DNA of 64,000 nucleotides from positions 55,071,249 through 55,135,248 of the forward strand of contig OZ038423.1 in assembly GCA_964036155.1 (NCBI GenBank). The letters run 5' to 3'. Made by a program: the position numbers and the translations under genes. Of the stretch, positions 12,901 to 23,717 are shown one piece after another. Source of the stretch: Diploscapter coronatus. Its lineage: Eukaryota > Nematoda > Chromadorea > Rhabditida > Rhabditidae. Under the pieces are notes generated by a model. The model ran no database searches. It saw nothing but the letters and a program-made list of their open reading frames with translations, and was not told the origin of the DNA. Position 1 is the first letter of the stretch; every line of letters starts with the position of its first letter.

Positions 12901-14938
12901 AGTTGTGAGTGCAATTTTACATCGTTTATTTATCAACAATTGCTAGATATTAATTGAAAATGAATTAGACCGATGAAATAGGAAAATTCTAGCCAATATC
13001 AAAAAGTTTGATTATTCCAGTTCAAAAATGTTTCTAATCTTTCAAATTTCAATGACATAGATTAGATTCACTTGAAGTAAGCTGGTGGTTATTTTAAGGG
13101 CGCGATGAATGCGATCGAGGACGCTGGAGAACGATTCGCCGACGTAGACGACGTGGAATTGAATGAAGTCGAACTGCCCAATTACTTGAACTACAGTAAG
13201 CCAACACATTTTTAATTTGAGAATAAGTCTACTATATCTGGGAAATCCAAAATTTAAATCAACTATTCTTTATCGATTAGGTCCGAAATGCATAATTCAA
13301 AGTTTGCTTTCTGAGGAAATAGGCTCTCGAATCTCAATGGAATTAGCGAATGAATGTGAGAATTCAGCTCTGAGTGCACTGGAAGGCGGATTCGATGTGC
13401 CCGACTACGGCAGCGACAGAAACTCCTCTATTGACGCAGAAAGGGTCCGCTCCGTCGCTGAAATCATGAGAGGATTCACCAAAGAGTAAGATAGTTGACG
13501 TTTCACTCGAATTTATTCCTTCATAAATGAAAATTGATTTTTTTCGCTATTTTGAATGAGTTTTATTTCCCATTAATACAGACAGAAATAGCCCATTTTT
13601 CCTATCAATAAGACTTGCATTTCTTCTTCAGTGATTTATGAGCCAATCGAAAATGATCAGCAATAATATTCTAAAACTCCATTTATGCTATGAATTTTTC
13701 AATCAACGAATTATTATTATGATCCATTTTGTCCATACAGTTTCATATTCTTCCTTTGCAACAAATTACAAATAAGCATAAACACCTTTCTAGGTATGCA
13801 AAAAGAATAGTAATCGCTTTAGCTAAGCTATTCTGCAACTTTAAATAATTATAACTCCAAGATAATTATCATTTCATCAAAAAAAAACATGCAAATCCTC
13901 ATTCTCATTCAACTTGCTCAGGTTCTACGAGAAACGCGACCATCAGACAGGCGAATTGGCGAACAAAGTGCGAGTTTGGGAGGCGAAGATCGGCCCTGAA
14001 TTGGAGCTGGAGGCTCTGCGGCCGGAGTTCCGAGTCCACGATTATGGAAAGAAGGTCCTCGACACGCTTAAGGAGGACCAGGACAAGGGGCAGAAAATGC
14101 CTTTCGAGGAGGTGGGAGAATATTTCTTTCTCGTTGAGCAAAGCCAATTATTCTAAAATCAAATTCTTGCAAAAAAGAATACAAGAACAAAATACATTTC
14201 TGATCAACCGCTCTCGTAACGTCATCATGATAAACTTTCATTTTGGCTTAAAGGAAATCGGAATTTTTAATATGGAAAGTAAGCTGTACAATGGATCCTG
14301 CTCAAAATTGGTAGGTATGCAAATTCAGATATGCTGATAACGAGTATCAGGCTGAAAAACACTAATAGTACCGAATAACTTCGCAGTTTTGTCCAGAATT
14401 TTCACCGTTTGTTTCTGAATAAATCGGCGTAATTGCAAGTTGATGATAGGCGATGCAATTCTTCGCTGCAATGACGATGGGGAATTCGAAGTCAGACTAA
14501 AGTTATTCGGGCCTCTAGACATTTTTCGACTTGCATTCGTTACCAGCTTGTACGAATTGACTTTCCTATCGATTTCGAACTGGGTCATTGTACGGTTTAC
14601 TTTCCTTGTAATTGAAGTTTCAAGTTTTAGTAGTTTTGGAAAGTTTTTCCTTAGCATAATAAAACGGTGAAACTTAGGTTTATTGCTCCAATAAAGAGAT
14701 TATTTCAAATTGATTAGAAATTATTATTCCTATTTAATTTCAGTTGGTGGTTGGCAAACTTCAGTACGAGCACGGACGCGTGCTGCTGGCCTCCCTCCTG
14801 CTGACGAATCAGAAGTTCGTGCAGCTCATCAAGGAGAAGGACTTGGACGCACAGAGGGAGACTGGATACGAGTTTATGAAAATCTTCCTCAAGGACCTTA
14901 ACAAAATTGGCACCAGAGAAATCGTCTTTGAGGAATGA
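6960..14938 (+). CDS. NCAPH2: Condensin II complex kleisin subunit H2
   Basis: Nineteen exons sum to 2550 nt (849 aa): 6960-7012, 7526-7636, 7972-8132, 8551-8661, 8792-8952, 9307-9391, 9463-9615, 10208-10406, 10670-10802, 11126-11272, 11540-11656, 11737-11935, 12244-12360, 12570-12715, 12848-12904, 13099-13195, 13368-13485, 13922-14111, 14744-14938. The N-terminus (SRYAYLLQPIRDLQKNFEVN, then a helix with VYGKKIE) matches the NCAPH2 kleisin N-domain, which binds the SMC2 neck. The middle is long, acidic and lysine-rich. The C-terminal block (FEEL..GKLQYEHGRVLLASLLLTN) matches the winged-helix end that binds SMC4. Condensin II compacts mitotic chromosomes; the C. elegans counterpart is KLE-2. 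The intron after 9391 is GC-AG (TCAG|GCAAGC), which is required to keep frame. Length and both conserved ends agree with the family, so confidence is high. Confidence 0.92.
7107..7310. repeat. Small inverted repeats in NCAPH2 intron 1
   Basis: CATTTGTAAAAT (7107-7118) pairs perfectly with ATTTTACAAATG (7162-7173). A second, imperfect pair of about 27 nt follows (around 7200-7230 with 7283-7310). The 12-bp pair alone could arise by chance in a window this long. Confidence 0.35.
9392..9462 (+). other. GC-AG intron in NCAPH2
   Basis: The exon ends GATGATTCAG and the intron starts GCAAGCC, ending CAG before ACTTCGATGAG. No GT donor in this stretch joins the two reading frames. TCAG|GCAAG is the standard context of minor GC donors. 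Confidence 0.8.
11288..11421 (+). repeat. Intronic foldback in NCAPH2 intron 10
   Basis: TTTGAAAGG followed by A-tract and GCTGA (11288-11309) faces TCAAGC, a T-tract and CAAA (11404-11421). An inner pair near GAATCTT (11342-11348) and AAGATTTTC (11388-11396) continues the stem inwards. The A/T tracts weaken the evidence. Confidence 0.35.
14274..14606 (+). repeat. Long imperfect foldback in last NCAPH2 intron
   Basis: Bases 14274-14407 (134 nt) align along their whole length with the reverse complement of 14475-14606 (132 nt), with a loop of about 67 nt. Exact blocks include AAGTTATTCGG (right arm near 14500-14510, complement near 14370-14382), CATTGTAC, TTACTTTCC, and several blocks differing only by A/G or C/T. 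Weaker pairing may extend the arms to about 14212 and 14670. It looks like a decayed fold-back or MITE-like element, or a long structured RNA. It contains no ORF. Confidence 0.7.
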
Positions 14939-17371
14939 AACAGCCAAGCAACATGGGAGAAAGGCTGACTTGTTCTTTTATTTATTTATTTTTCTATAAA
15001 ATGCTGAACTTTTTGTTAGGGTTTGTTAATTTCTTCTAAAATCATTTTTGTTCTAATCTTCCCAACTTTTTCATAACCTCACAGGATTGATGATGATGAA
15101 CACTCGATTTCTTTAATTACGAAGATTAACTTCTGATGAATAATGTTAGGTCTATTAACCTCTACCTCAAAACTTCAAATTTCAACATCTGACTCAAAAC
15201 GATTTTTGACTTGAACACATTGACAAGCGGGAGATTCTGTATTTGTAAATTGATTGTTTTTTCTTTGCCAAAAATGAGCAATTATTTCATTTTACTATCG
15301 ATTTTGTTGTCATAAAGTCCATCAGAAAAGATATTCGATATGATGTCTTTTCATCAAATAAAACGGCAATTTGTATAGCTGTAAATATCGTGAGCATTAA
15401 ATGGAAATCAACTTTTTTCGAACGAAAATGATAATATTTTGGTGAATTTTACAATTCAAACAGACTTTGCACATCGTAGTCTTTTCTAATAATGTAGAAT
15501 TCAAGTATAATCTGCACCAAAGACAAATGAGTTGTTAGATAGCGAGAAGAGGAGAATGGGAGGGAGTTGCAAGTTTTCAAGGACTTTGGGACATAAGTCA
15601 TGTTGCGGAGTCCCTTCATTTGTATGCAAATCCCTTGTACGTAATGCTGTATGAAACGCAGCATGAGAGAATATAGTGACGGGTATAAGTTTGGGAGTGC
15701 ATGATTTCAATTATACTCCATAGACCAAATAATCATTAGTCAATTCGTCTGAAATTTAGCATTGTAGCACAATTATATTGCACAATGAATATGTCAAATT
15801 TGATGAAACTCAGATTTGGAAGCATGATTGAACCACGTACGTAAAAATATATGCGTCCACTTTTGTTCATAACTCCATATCTTCCTTTCAGATATGAGAT
15901 AATCATGCATATTTTGTGTAGTGTTTTATCAGATCATTTCATCTAACAGTTTTCGGAAGTGGTTTACAATCAGCCAAGACAGGAAGGGGAGCGGCTATCC
16001 TATCTTCACAACTCGGTTCTGCTGCCGTATCTTCTCACTTCCTAATAGATCAAAGGCAATAAGCGACGCAACTGCAGACCGCAGGCAAGTTTGAGTGCAA
16101 CTGCAGAGGAAAAGAAGGCGAATGACATGGTTACAATCGCGATGCAATGCATTGTAAATGAACAGAAACTGTCAAAACAACGATGCAACTTGCAGCGCAT
16201 TGTTATGCAAAAGCCGACAGGGAGGATTAGTAACTTTCATTGCAAGTTGATTTAGAAGTGTTCCTTGAAGTATGAGAATAAATTTCTTTATTTTTCAGCA
16301 TACATATGATAGAACTAGATTCAGAAACCGATAGTATTTTACTACACATAATAATTCAGTGATTATCCAAACGAAAGAAAGGAATGAAACTGACTCAACA
16401 CAAATTTCCACCAATTCACTCAAAATGATCAATCATTCATTCACCTAGCTTTCATTCAGTTCTTAGCTCTGCCCCAATTAGTCGAATTGCGTTTTTATGT
16501 TCTTCCTGCTTGGCTCATTCCCCGGTAATTTTGCTCGTTTTGCCATTCACTCGCTCATTAATCCGCATAACTGATCCATTTCATTGCTTCATTGCAACTC
16601 AACCATTCGGAGAAAAGATACTGCAGCTTGTTTTTACTCGCTATTCTTTTCCATTGTATGAAAATTGATAATGCAAAACGATTTGAAGGTAAAATGAAAA
16701 CAGCAGAACATCCCAAGAGAGGAAAGGAAGAAATTGACATGATACACACGACAGTCGTAAAATTGGGCAAAACCTAACAAAACAGGGGGAATAAGACAGA
16801 TGAGTGGGTTATTGTCGAATTTCGAAACCTGTCGATATCATCTGTCATGATTCAGAGTAAATCAAGGCTCATAGAAAAGGTTTATTTCTTCTTCGTCATT
16901 AATAAAGACGTGAAATTTTATATTTGAGAAACTGTAACCATTTCTATCGGAACATTTTTGCAAAGAAATAATTTAGGATAAAGGCAAATTTCAAGTTTGA
17001 TATTCATCATGTCCTTCTGGTTTATTCCAATGTTTACTGATTACTTATTATCATGCCAGATCAGATAAGAAATGTATGCTAATCAATGCAACTTAGTTCA
17101 TCTGGCACATGATAATCTTCACCGGCATTTCCTCTTCTCTTCTCTTCCCTATTTCCCTTTCCCTTCTCATTGGCGTTTATTGCCTTGGATGGGCGGAGTC
17201 TCCCTTCTCTTTCAGATCCAATTACCGTAGTCCTTTCCTTTCACTCAACCTTCTCTCATTTCTTCTTATTCGAGTACTTCACTCTTCTTCATAGAAGATT
17301 ATCAGATCCATTGTTCTTCTGTTATAAACCCGACCAGAAATTGCTTTTTCACCAGCTATTCCCGAATCTGA
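14939..17371. other. Intergenic region upstream of even-skipped gene
   Basis: About 2.4 kb without a gene. AATAAA at about 15355 may end NCAPH2 transcripts. A perfect POU octamer ATGCAAAT lies at 15624-15631. A small hairpin (16145-16160 with 16186-16202) has arms that differ at four transition positions. Pyrimidine-rich DNA (about 17130-17290) precedes the eve start. The region probably carries eve regulatory DNA, inferred from position only. Confidence 0.4.
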
Positions 17372-20300
17372 ATGCCGTCATTCGCAATCGATTCCCTCAT
17401 AGGAGAGAAGGTAAGCAATCACTTGAAGGAATGCATGAAGATCAATTCCGAAATTTTCAATTCAATTAAAAGTTTTGCGAATTTATGCTCGTCATACTCT
17501 GTCACTTCAGGCCTAAAATATTCTTTATATTGTTCGCTTAGTGATGAAGAAAATTTGAAGAGAAACAGTCTACGACATTTATGCCTGAAATGACAAGCCT
17601 CCTATCAAAATTTTCGAAACTCATTCATTCAGTAGGTACATTGCAGGATTCCTCCTGTCTCCTTCAGAATCCCTCCCTGTCCCATGCCTCAGTCCATCTG
17701 AGTCCCCACTCCCATTCGACGACTCATTCCGAAGAAGACCAATCAATCAGTCGATCTCCGACTTCTCCTCAGGCAACTCCTTCCTCTACAACTCAATCAG
17801 ATCAATCAGTACCATCCTCCATCAGACATCATCCATACATGACAGGTCAGATCATTTTTCTGTTATTGCATCATTAGCATAGATTTACTGAGAAATCTCA
17901 ATGATGTTATGACATTATTGATTTTAAAATTCAATTTCATCTCCGAATAATATGCAACTCTCTACATTTCGTGATGTTATTTCCATTGAAGTCTAGGATT
18001 ATTTAAGGATCTAAAGAGTAATTGAGAATTTTTATTCGTAAATATTTCAACAAGGCGATCCATTTAGTCCATAAATAACGGGAAAATCTGGTATGGAAGG
18101 CTGATATTTGGGATCTGAAAAGTGACTGGAATTGGTATTAATTCGCGATGAAATGAGGTAAAAACGAGATGAATGAATGAGCGGGGCGAGGGCAGGGCGA
18201 AATGAACAAATTGGGGATGGAAGGGGAGGATTGAAGACATCAATGCAATTAACTGGGCAATGGGGATGACAGATTGAGCAGACTAGCCGACTGAAATGCT
18301 GAGATGCATAGCTCGGACAGATTAACAGGCAGCTCTGCTTGCATCATCTATTTTATCCGACAATTCCAAAAATGAACTACATGATGAATCATTGTCTATT
18401 TTATACGCGTTTTGGAATAAACGGAGATCAAACATGAATTTTTCTGCGAAACTATCCAATAGCATTATTCTTCGTACTGTTAAATTTGATGACGAAATAT
18501 TTGTTTAAGACAGCGGATTTCATGAATATTGAATTAGCTAAGTTAGGTGACAAACGACCTTGTGAAGACATTCCAAATCTGCCAATCTGCTCGGTTCGTT
18601 AGCATATGACAAACTGTTCCTCTGCGTCCAGCTGCCCTCCTCTATCACATCCCCATCCTTACAGCTCCTGCCTAATTTCCACTCCCCTTGCACTCCTTTC
18701 AACTCATTACAAGGCAATCCATCATTCCTTCCCCATTTTCTTCCATCCTTGGGCTATACCAAAATCTCATGAATTTCAACCAGATTTCGCGCATTTTAGC
18801 ATGGATATAAAATTGGAAAACTTGAATTATTGCAAATTGAATACTTTTATCATCCGAACCTAAATTTTTCATTCTATTGAGAAAGGAGGGTTGGATGATT
18901 ATACAAAATCATAAAATATAGATGCAAAATTTCCTCATAATACAGTATTTTTCCCATTTATGATGCATTAATTTTTGAGACCACATCGCAACATTTTAGC
19001 TCTCTTTTCATTTAACTAATTGCTGTGCTTTCACCTTTACAAGCTCAATTAGTCCCTTACCAACTGGATCGGGTCACGTAGTAGCCAATTATGGCAATTG
19101 ATATGGTCTGATTGCTTGATTCTGTGTGGGGAATGAGCGCGTTTTACGATAAGAGTGACAGATTGTGAAGGCAAGAAGGGGAAGGAATACTGTAGGACAA
19201 TTAGCGAGAGCGATAGGCCTATCGACTGATTATAAACTTTTAGGGTTGAAATAGACACAGCGTCTTCGTTTGGCCTTCATTTCACTCCTCTCTCCCTTCT
19301 CTTCTCTTTGTGGTGATTGGAAAGACTGCAAGTTTAGACCATAAAAGGTAATCATTCTGTGTGAAGATCGCGCCGCAGAATTGCATAATTTCTCTCATTT
19401 TGCTCCATCCAGTTTATTCCAATTGCACAATGTTCTCTTCTCGTTTCTTCCAACGCTCCCAGCTGTAAACAGTCCCTCGCCCTGCATTGTTTTCGCTTTG
19501 TAATCGCCGCAAATTGACATGTTTTATGATAACACGCGCAATGACAAATCGACAATCAGTCGGTTATTACAGGGGATTACAAGCAGACAAGCAGGGGTGC
19601 GCAACTTGGCGGGGTTACTGTCTGCTAAATCGCAACAAAAGTTTAGGAAACAAACTTCCTTTGTAGAATGTCTCGATTCATTCATTCCCCTTTATAAGAT
19701 AGACATTGATTTAATAAGAATGCGATGAGATCATAATTGTGCGATATTTTAGTCTTGAGAACAAAAAAAAATCGGAGTCGGAATTGTAGTTTTATGATCT
19801 TTAAAACAATTGGAATTCCGAGCCCAAAAACTGAATCAGAACTCTGTATACCCATGAGTTGAAGATTTTTGAACACGAAATCTCACTGCAGTCTTGTCTA
19901 TTCACTTCGTTAGCGATAGAATATAATTACAAGATACGGAAGTATTCGCTTCTAACGTAATATTTATCATTGCATTTCTTTTCAGCGCCAGAATAATGCT
20001 CGCGCGATGAGAGAATGTTCAAAGTCTGTGCAGAAACATATTTACTTTCGTGGTGAATGGATGATCTACAGTAACTGATTATTGTCCTTCATTATTTATA
20101 TTTCAATTCCTTTCATCCATTCGAATGAGCAGGAGCTAGATAATTGCAACAATAAGTGGCTGGCAATAAGGGGAGATGGGATATTAGAAGGAAATGACAG
20201 GAATGAGGACAGGAAGACAAGCAGGAAGGCAGCAAGGTGCCAGCGGATGAGGGAATAATTGCCGATGAAGCACAAATTAATCGGGCAAATTAACTGAGGA

Positions 20301-22396
20301 ATGAAGGAGAAGAGGCAGGACTAATAAACGTATGGAATAAGGAATTATGGAATGAGCAGACAGGCACATGATGAACAGATGAAATGATACAAAATTAGTA
20401 GTGGCAAGTGAATAAAGGATAGGGGAATTGAAATGGAATGAAAAATTCAGCAAAACAAGTGAATGCGTTGAGCAACAATTTGATACTGTATTTTATAAAA
20501 CTACTAGAAGGGCTCATGTTTTTTCTTATAGCTGATGAGAAGTGTATTTCGTAATTGTATCATTTTTCATTACACTAGATAAATTGACACGACCTCAGAT
20601 GTGTTTCAAGCGCTTATACGTTAATTCATTTTCACAGAGAAAGAACAATACTGAACTAGGAAGAGTCATGAAATAACCATAGACTATTCTTTCAGATGAC
20701 AGCCAAATTCGTCGCTATCGAACGGCGTTCTCTCGAGAACAAATCAATCGGTTGGAGAGCGAATTCGCCAAGGAGAATTACGTGAGTCGTAAAACGAGGG
20801 GAGAATTGGCGGCAGAACTCAACTTGCCTGAAGGAACCATCAAGGTTAATGCCTTTTATAGTAAATAAATTATGAATATTCTCATTCGATCGTCTGTCAG
20901 AGATACTATAAATTGTCATTTAAACTTCGCTTGACTTCGTATGAACTTCATAAATCCAACACACAACTTTGTTGACTCCAAATCTAGGTGAAGTTAAAGT
21001 TGAAAGAATACTTTTCGCATCTCTGATATGTATGATTCGTAAGCCATTTAAAATCAGATAGCGATATTTAAAACCTCATACTTCTTGCATAATTATGAAT
21101 GTCTAACCAAGATTCCATTCGACCTAATGTGTGCCATAATGAAACTTTATGCCTACCGTAATCCCAAGCCCATGCTCGTTCTTATTCGCCTCTTATTCCG
21201 TCATTTCTCATAGTCAAAGAGTGAAAGAGCCGCGATTTGTCGTGCTTTTATCTGCCATAAGGCCCTTTTCTTGGCGGATTCTGAAATCTTATAATATCTC
21301 GAGGGAGCTCTCCGAGGGGAATTCCATTTCGACTACATAACACACGCTTATTTTTCATCTTACTTTTGCGCTTTGCTGAAGAAATGGTTAGTGAAGACAA
21401 AGTAGGGGTGAAAGTTGCAGTTTCACATATAGATAGACAAGATGAAGAACAGAAGGAACGACATGGGCCGGCTGGCAATAATAGAAGGGGTGAAAAAATA
21501 TTATCTCTTATCATTTTGACTAATTCTATCGTGATCTTTTTTTATCTCTATAATGAAATTTAGTAAAGGAAAACACATGAAACTTCGGTAACTGTCAGGC
21601 AATAATATCCTATTTATTATTTTACATTTTGTTGAAACAATTGCATAAGCCCTGAAAATGATGAATTGGATAAATTTCTAATAAAACCGAAATTCTTACA
21701 GCTCATTTTGTAGGTGTGGTTCCAAAATCGCCGAATGAAGGACAAGCGACAGAAAGTGGGTGGGTTTGGCTGGCCCCTGCTGCACCCACAACTCGCCTAC
21801 ATGCTCAATCCATTCGCATACGATATCTGGATGAAAACTGCTGCCGTTTCGGGACTATCACAAATGCATCCGAATGGGTAATTTTCCTACTGCTAGTCGG
21901 TATCATCAATCAGTCCTGAATTGAAATGAGTTTTGAAATAGCGCTTCTTTCGGGGTTAATCACGAGTTTTTTTTTTCTTTTTACTCATTCCGTATTTTAA
22001 AATTGGCAAATTATAGGCAACCTAGAAACATAGTCACAATAGTTGCATCGTTGCATACGAAATAGTATGAAGGAAAAGTCTCTTTTCACATTATTCCATT
22101 TCGTATGCAATGATGCTATAGTACAACTTTAAAAATTGCCTCTTTATGCTGACTCGATGAAGACCTATAATTTCAGTAGCCTTCTGTGCCCCTCGACACC
22201 TCCAAATACAGCACCATCTCTACCCTTCTCTCCATCAAGCCTTCCCCCAGCGTCAATCTCGATCCCTTCGCTGTCTCTGCCTCCCATGGCCAATGTCCCT
22301 TCCAACCTTTCGACTCCCTCCCCTCCCTCGAGTTCCGATGAAAAACCCCTCAATTTTGCAAATATCAACGATTTCATCAAGTCGAGCACAATGTGA
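17372..22396 (+). CDS. eve: Even-skipped/Evx homeodomain transcription factor (vab-7 orthologue)
   Basis: Five exons, 256 aa: 17372-17410, 17647-17845, 20696-20844, 21714-21877, 22177-22396. The homeodomain occupies about residues 84-143 and starts [11 protein letters not shown]. It carries the Eve-class KENYVSR and LNLPE-TIK, then [13 protein letters not shown]. Residue 50 of the domain is Gln (Q133), the Antp/Eve-type DNA contact. The intron at TIK|VW is the classic homeodomain 46/47 site. Exon 1 encodes [13 protein letters not shown], resembling the short FxIDSLL motif at the start of many homeoproteins. The rest is Ser/Pro/His-rich upstream and Pro/Ser-rich downstream, with an end [14 protein letters not shown]. 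The C. elegans orthologue VAB-7 patterns the posterior and specifies DB motor neurons. Identification by the homeodomain is near certain; exon 1 is the least certain part. Confidence 0.9.
17846..20695 (+). other. 2.85-kb second intron of eve
   Basis: No exon is found in this stretch. It holds a small hairpin (CATCATT..AGATTT facing AAATCT..AATGATG, about 17866-17912), a purine-rich segment around 18180-18300, a pyrimidine-rich one around 18620-18760, and another purine-rich one around 20130-20420. Large first introns of this kind often hold enhancers in developmental regulators; that is inference here. Confidence 0.4.
22016..22142 (+). ncRNA. Pre-miRNA-like hairpin in last eve intron
   Basis: Bases 22045-22063 and 22098-22116 are reverse complements over 19 nt with a single difference that becomes a G-U pair on the plus strand. 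The core is TTGCATACGAAAT. The loop is 34 nt. Pairing continues imperfectly outward to AGGCAA (22016-22021) and TTGCCT (22136-22141). Size, near-perfect ~19-22-bp duplex and intronic position in a homeobox gene are those of a microRNA precursor, but no known miRNA seed was recognised and expression is untested. Confidence 0.4.
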
Positions 22397-23717
22397 TGTG
22401 TTGTGATTGCTGTTCTACGTATTTATTGTCCTTTCTCATTCAATCGAATCTCTGCAATGCTTTACATTTCTGCATCATTATTTGCATCATATTTTCCCAC
22501 TTTCATTTTCATCACGATGCTTTCAGAACGGTGAACTCATTTCTTTTTGAAGACACAAAATAATAAATATTTACAAAAAATTGTAAAACTTATTTCGATC
22601 CATGCATAAAACAATAAAACAACTTATGAATTAGTAGCATACATCATGTACAAGATCAGTAAGCTAATTTCTGGATGATACGTAATTTGTCGACAACTCG
22701 GAAATGACAAGATTTATATTCCACTTTATCCGAATCTGCTCTCTGCCCGTTTAACAGTTTCTAAGTCTCGTTATTTCCAATCTAGCTAGCGAAAAGTCTT
22801 GTCATTTCCAAATGTGTCGACTCGTCTGTAAGTTGATCTATCAACAGAGTCAAACGAGCAGATAAAATGACGAGTCGAGTCGCAATCAATCGATATGGAA
22901 TCTGTTGATGGCATTTCTTGATTCCTTGCATTCCCGCTCGACTTTCTCTGCGCGGCTTCTCAGTTTTCATCTCCCTCCTCTCTGCCCATTCACTCATATC
23001 TCCTTTCCCTTTCTCCCCTTCCCATCCCGAAGATATATGTGCTTCTTCTCCCTGACCATATATGCAGTCTTCTCTAATTGAAATCAGTCAATCAACCCTA
23101 TCATCTCATTCAGAAGGGAGGGGGAGGATTTCCTGATTATCAGCGGGAAAACCAAAACGAAGACATCGAGTCGGAGAGTCGGAGATGGAGAGAAACAAGA
23201 CATAAAGCATCTCGTTCAATGACCCTTCTCTCTCTTCCTTTGTTATTAACTATCTCTTCCACTTTCCCCATATTTAGCATATCCCTTCATGAATATCCAG
23301 GCCGGGATAGCTATGCTTCTCTATCCGTGATTTCCCAATTCCATACCCTCTATCCTCTCTAATCTCTCTGCCTTCCCTCCTGATTAGGACATTAGAATGT
23401 GACGCTCAACAGGCTTCCTTTGTCTTCCAAACCACAACGAGGCCCTCGTATATCAAATTCATCATCAACACCCCAAACGAGTTCAACTCATACCTTCTAA
23501 CTTACTTTCACTTCTCTTGTCAGGATTTTTATCACTTCATGTGCTTGGCTTTTTGCTAAAGATTTAATTTTTTCGTATCATTAACTTTTTTATTTCATAA
23601 TATGATTTGCACTTTCTTCGATGCATAAGAAAGGTGTCAAATTCTCAAAATTCAATATTTTAGATCCAAACTTATTTGACTCTGTTAATCACTTCACTCG
23701 TCATGACATGAAATGAA
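22397..23717. other. Intergenic region between eve and the cuticlin gene
   Basis: Candidate polyadenylation signals AATAAA occur at about 22559 and 22612. The rest holds pyrimidine-rich blocks (about 22970-23060 and 23225-23370) and no frame with splice partners or a recognisable domain. Confidence 0.45.
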
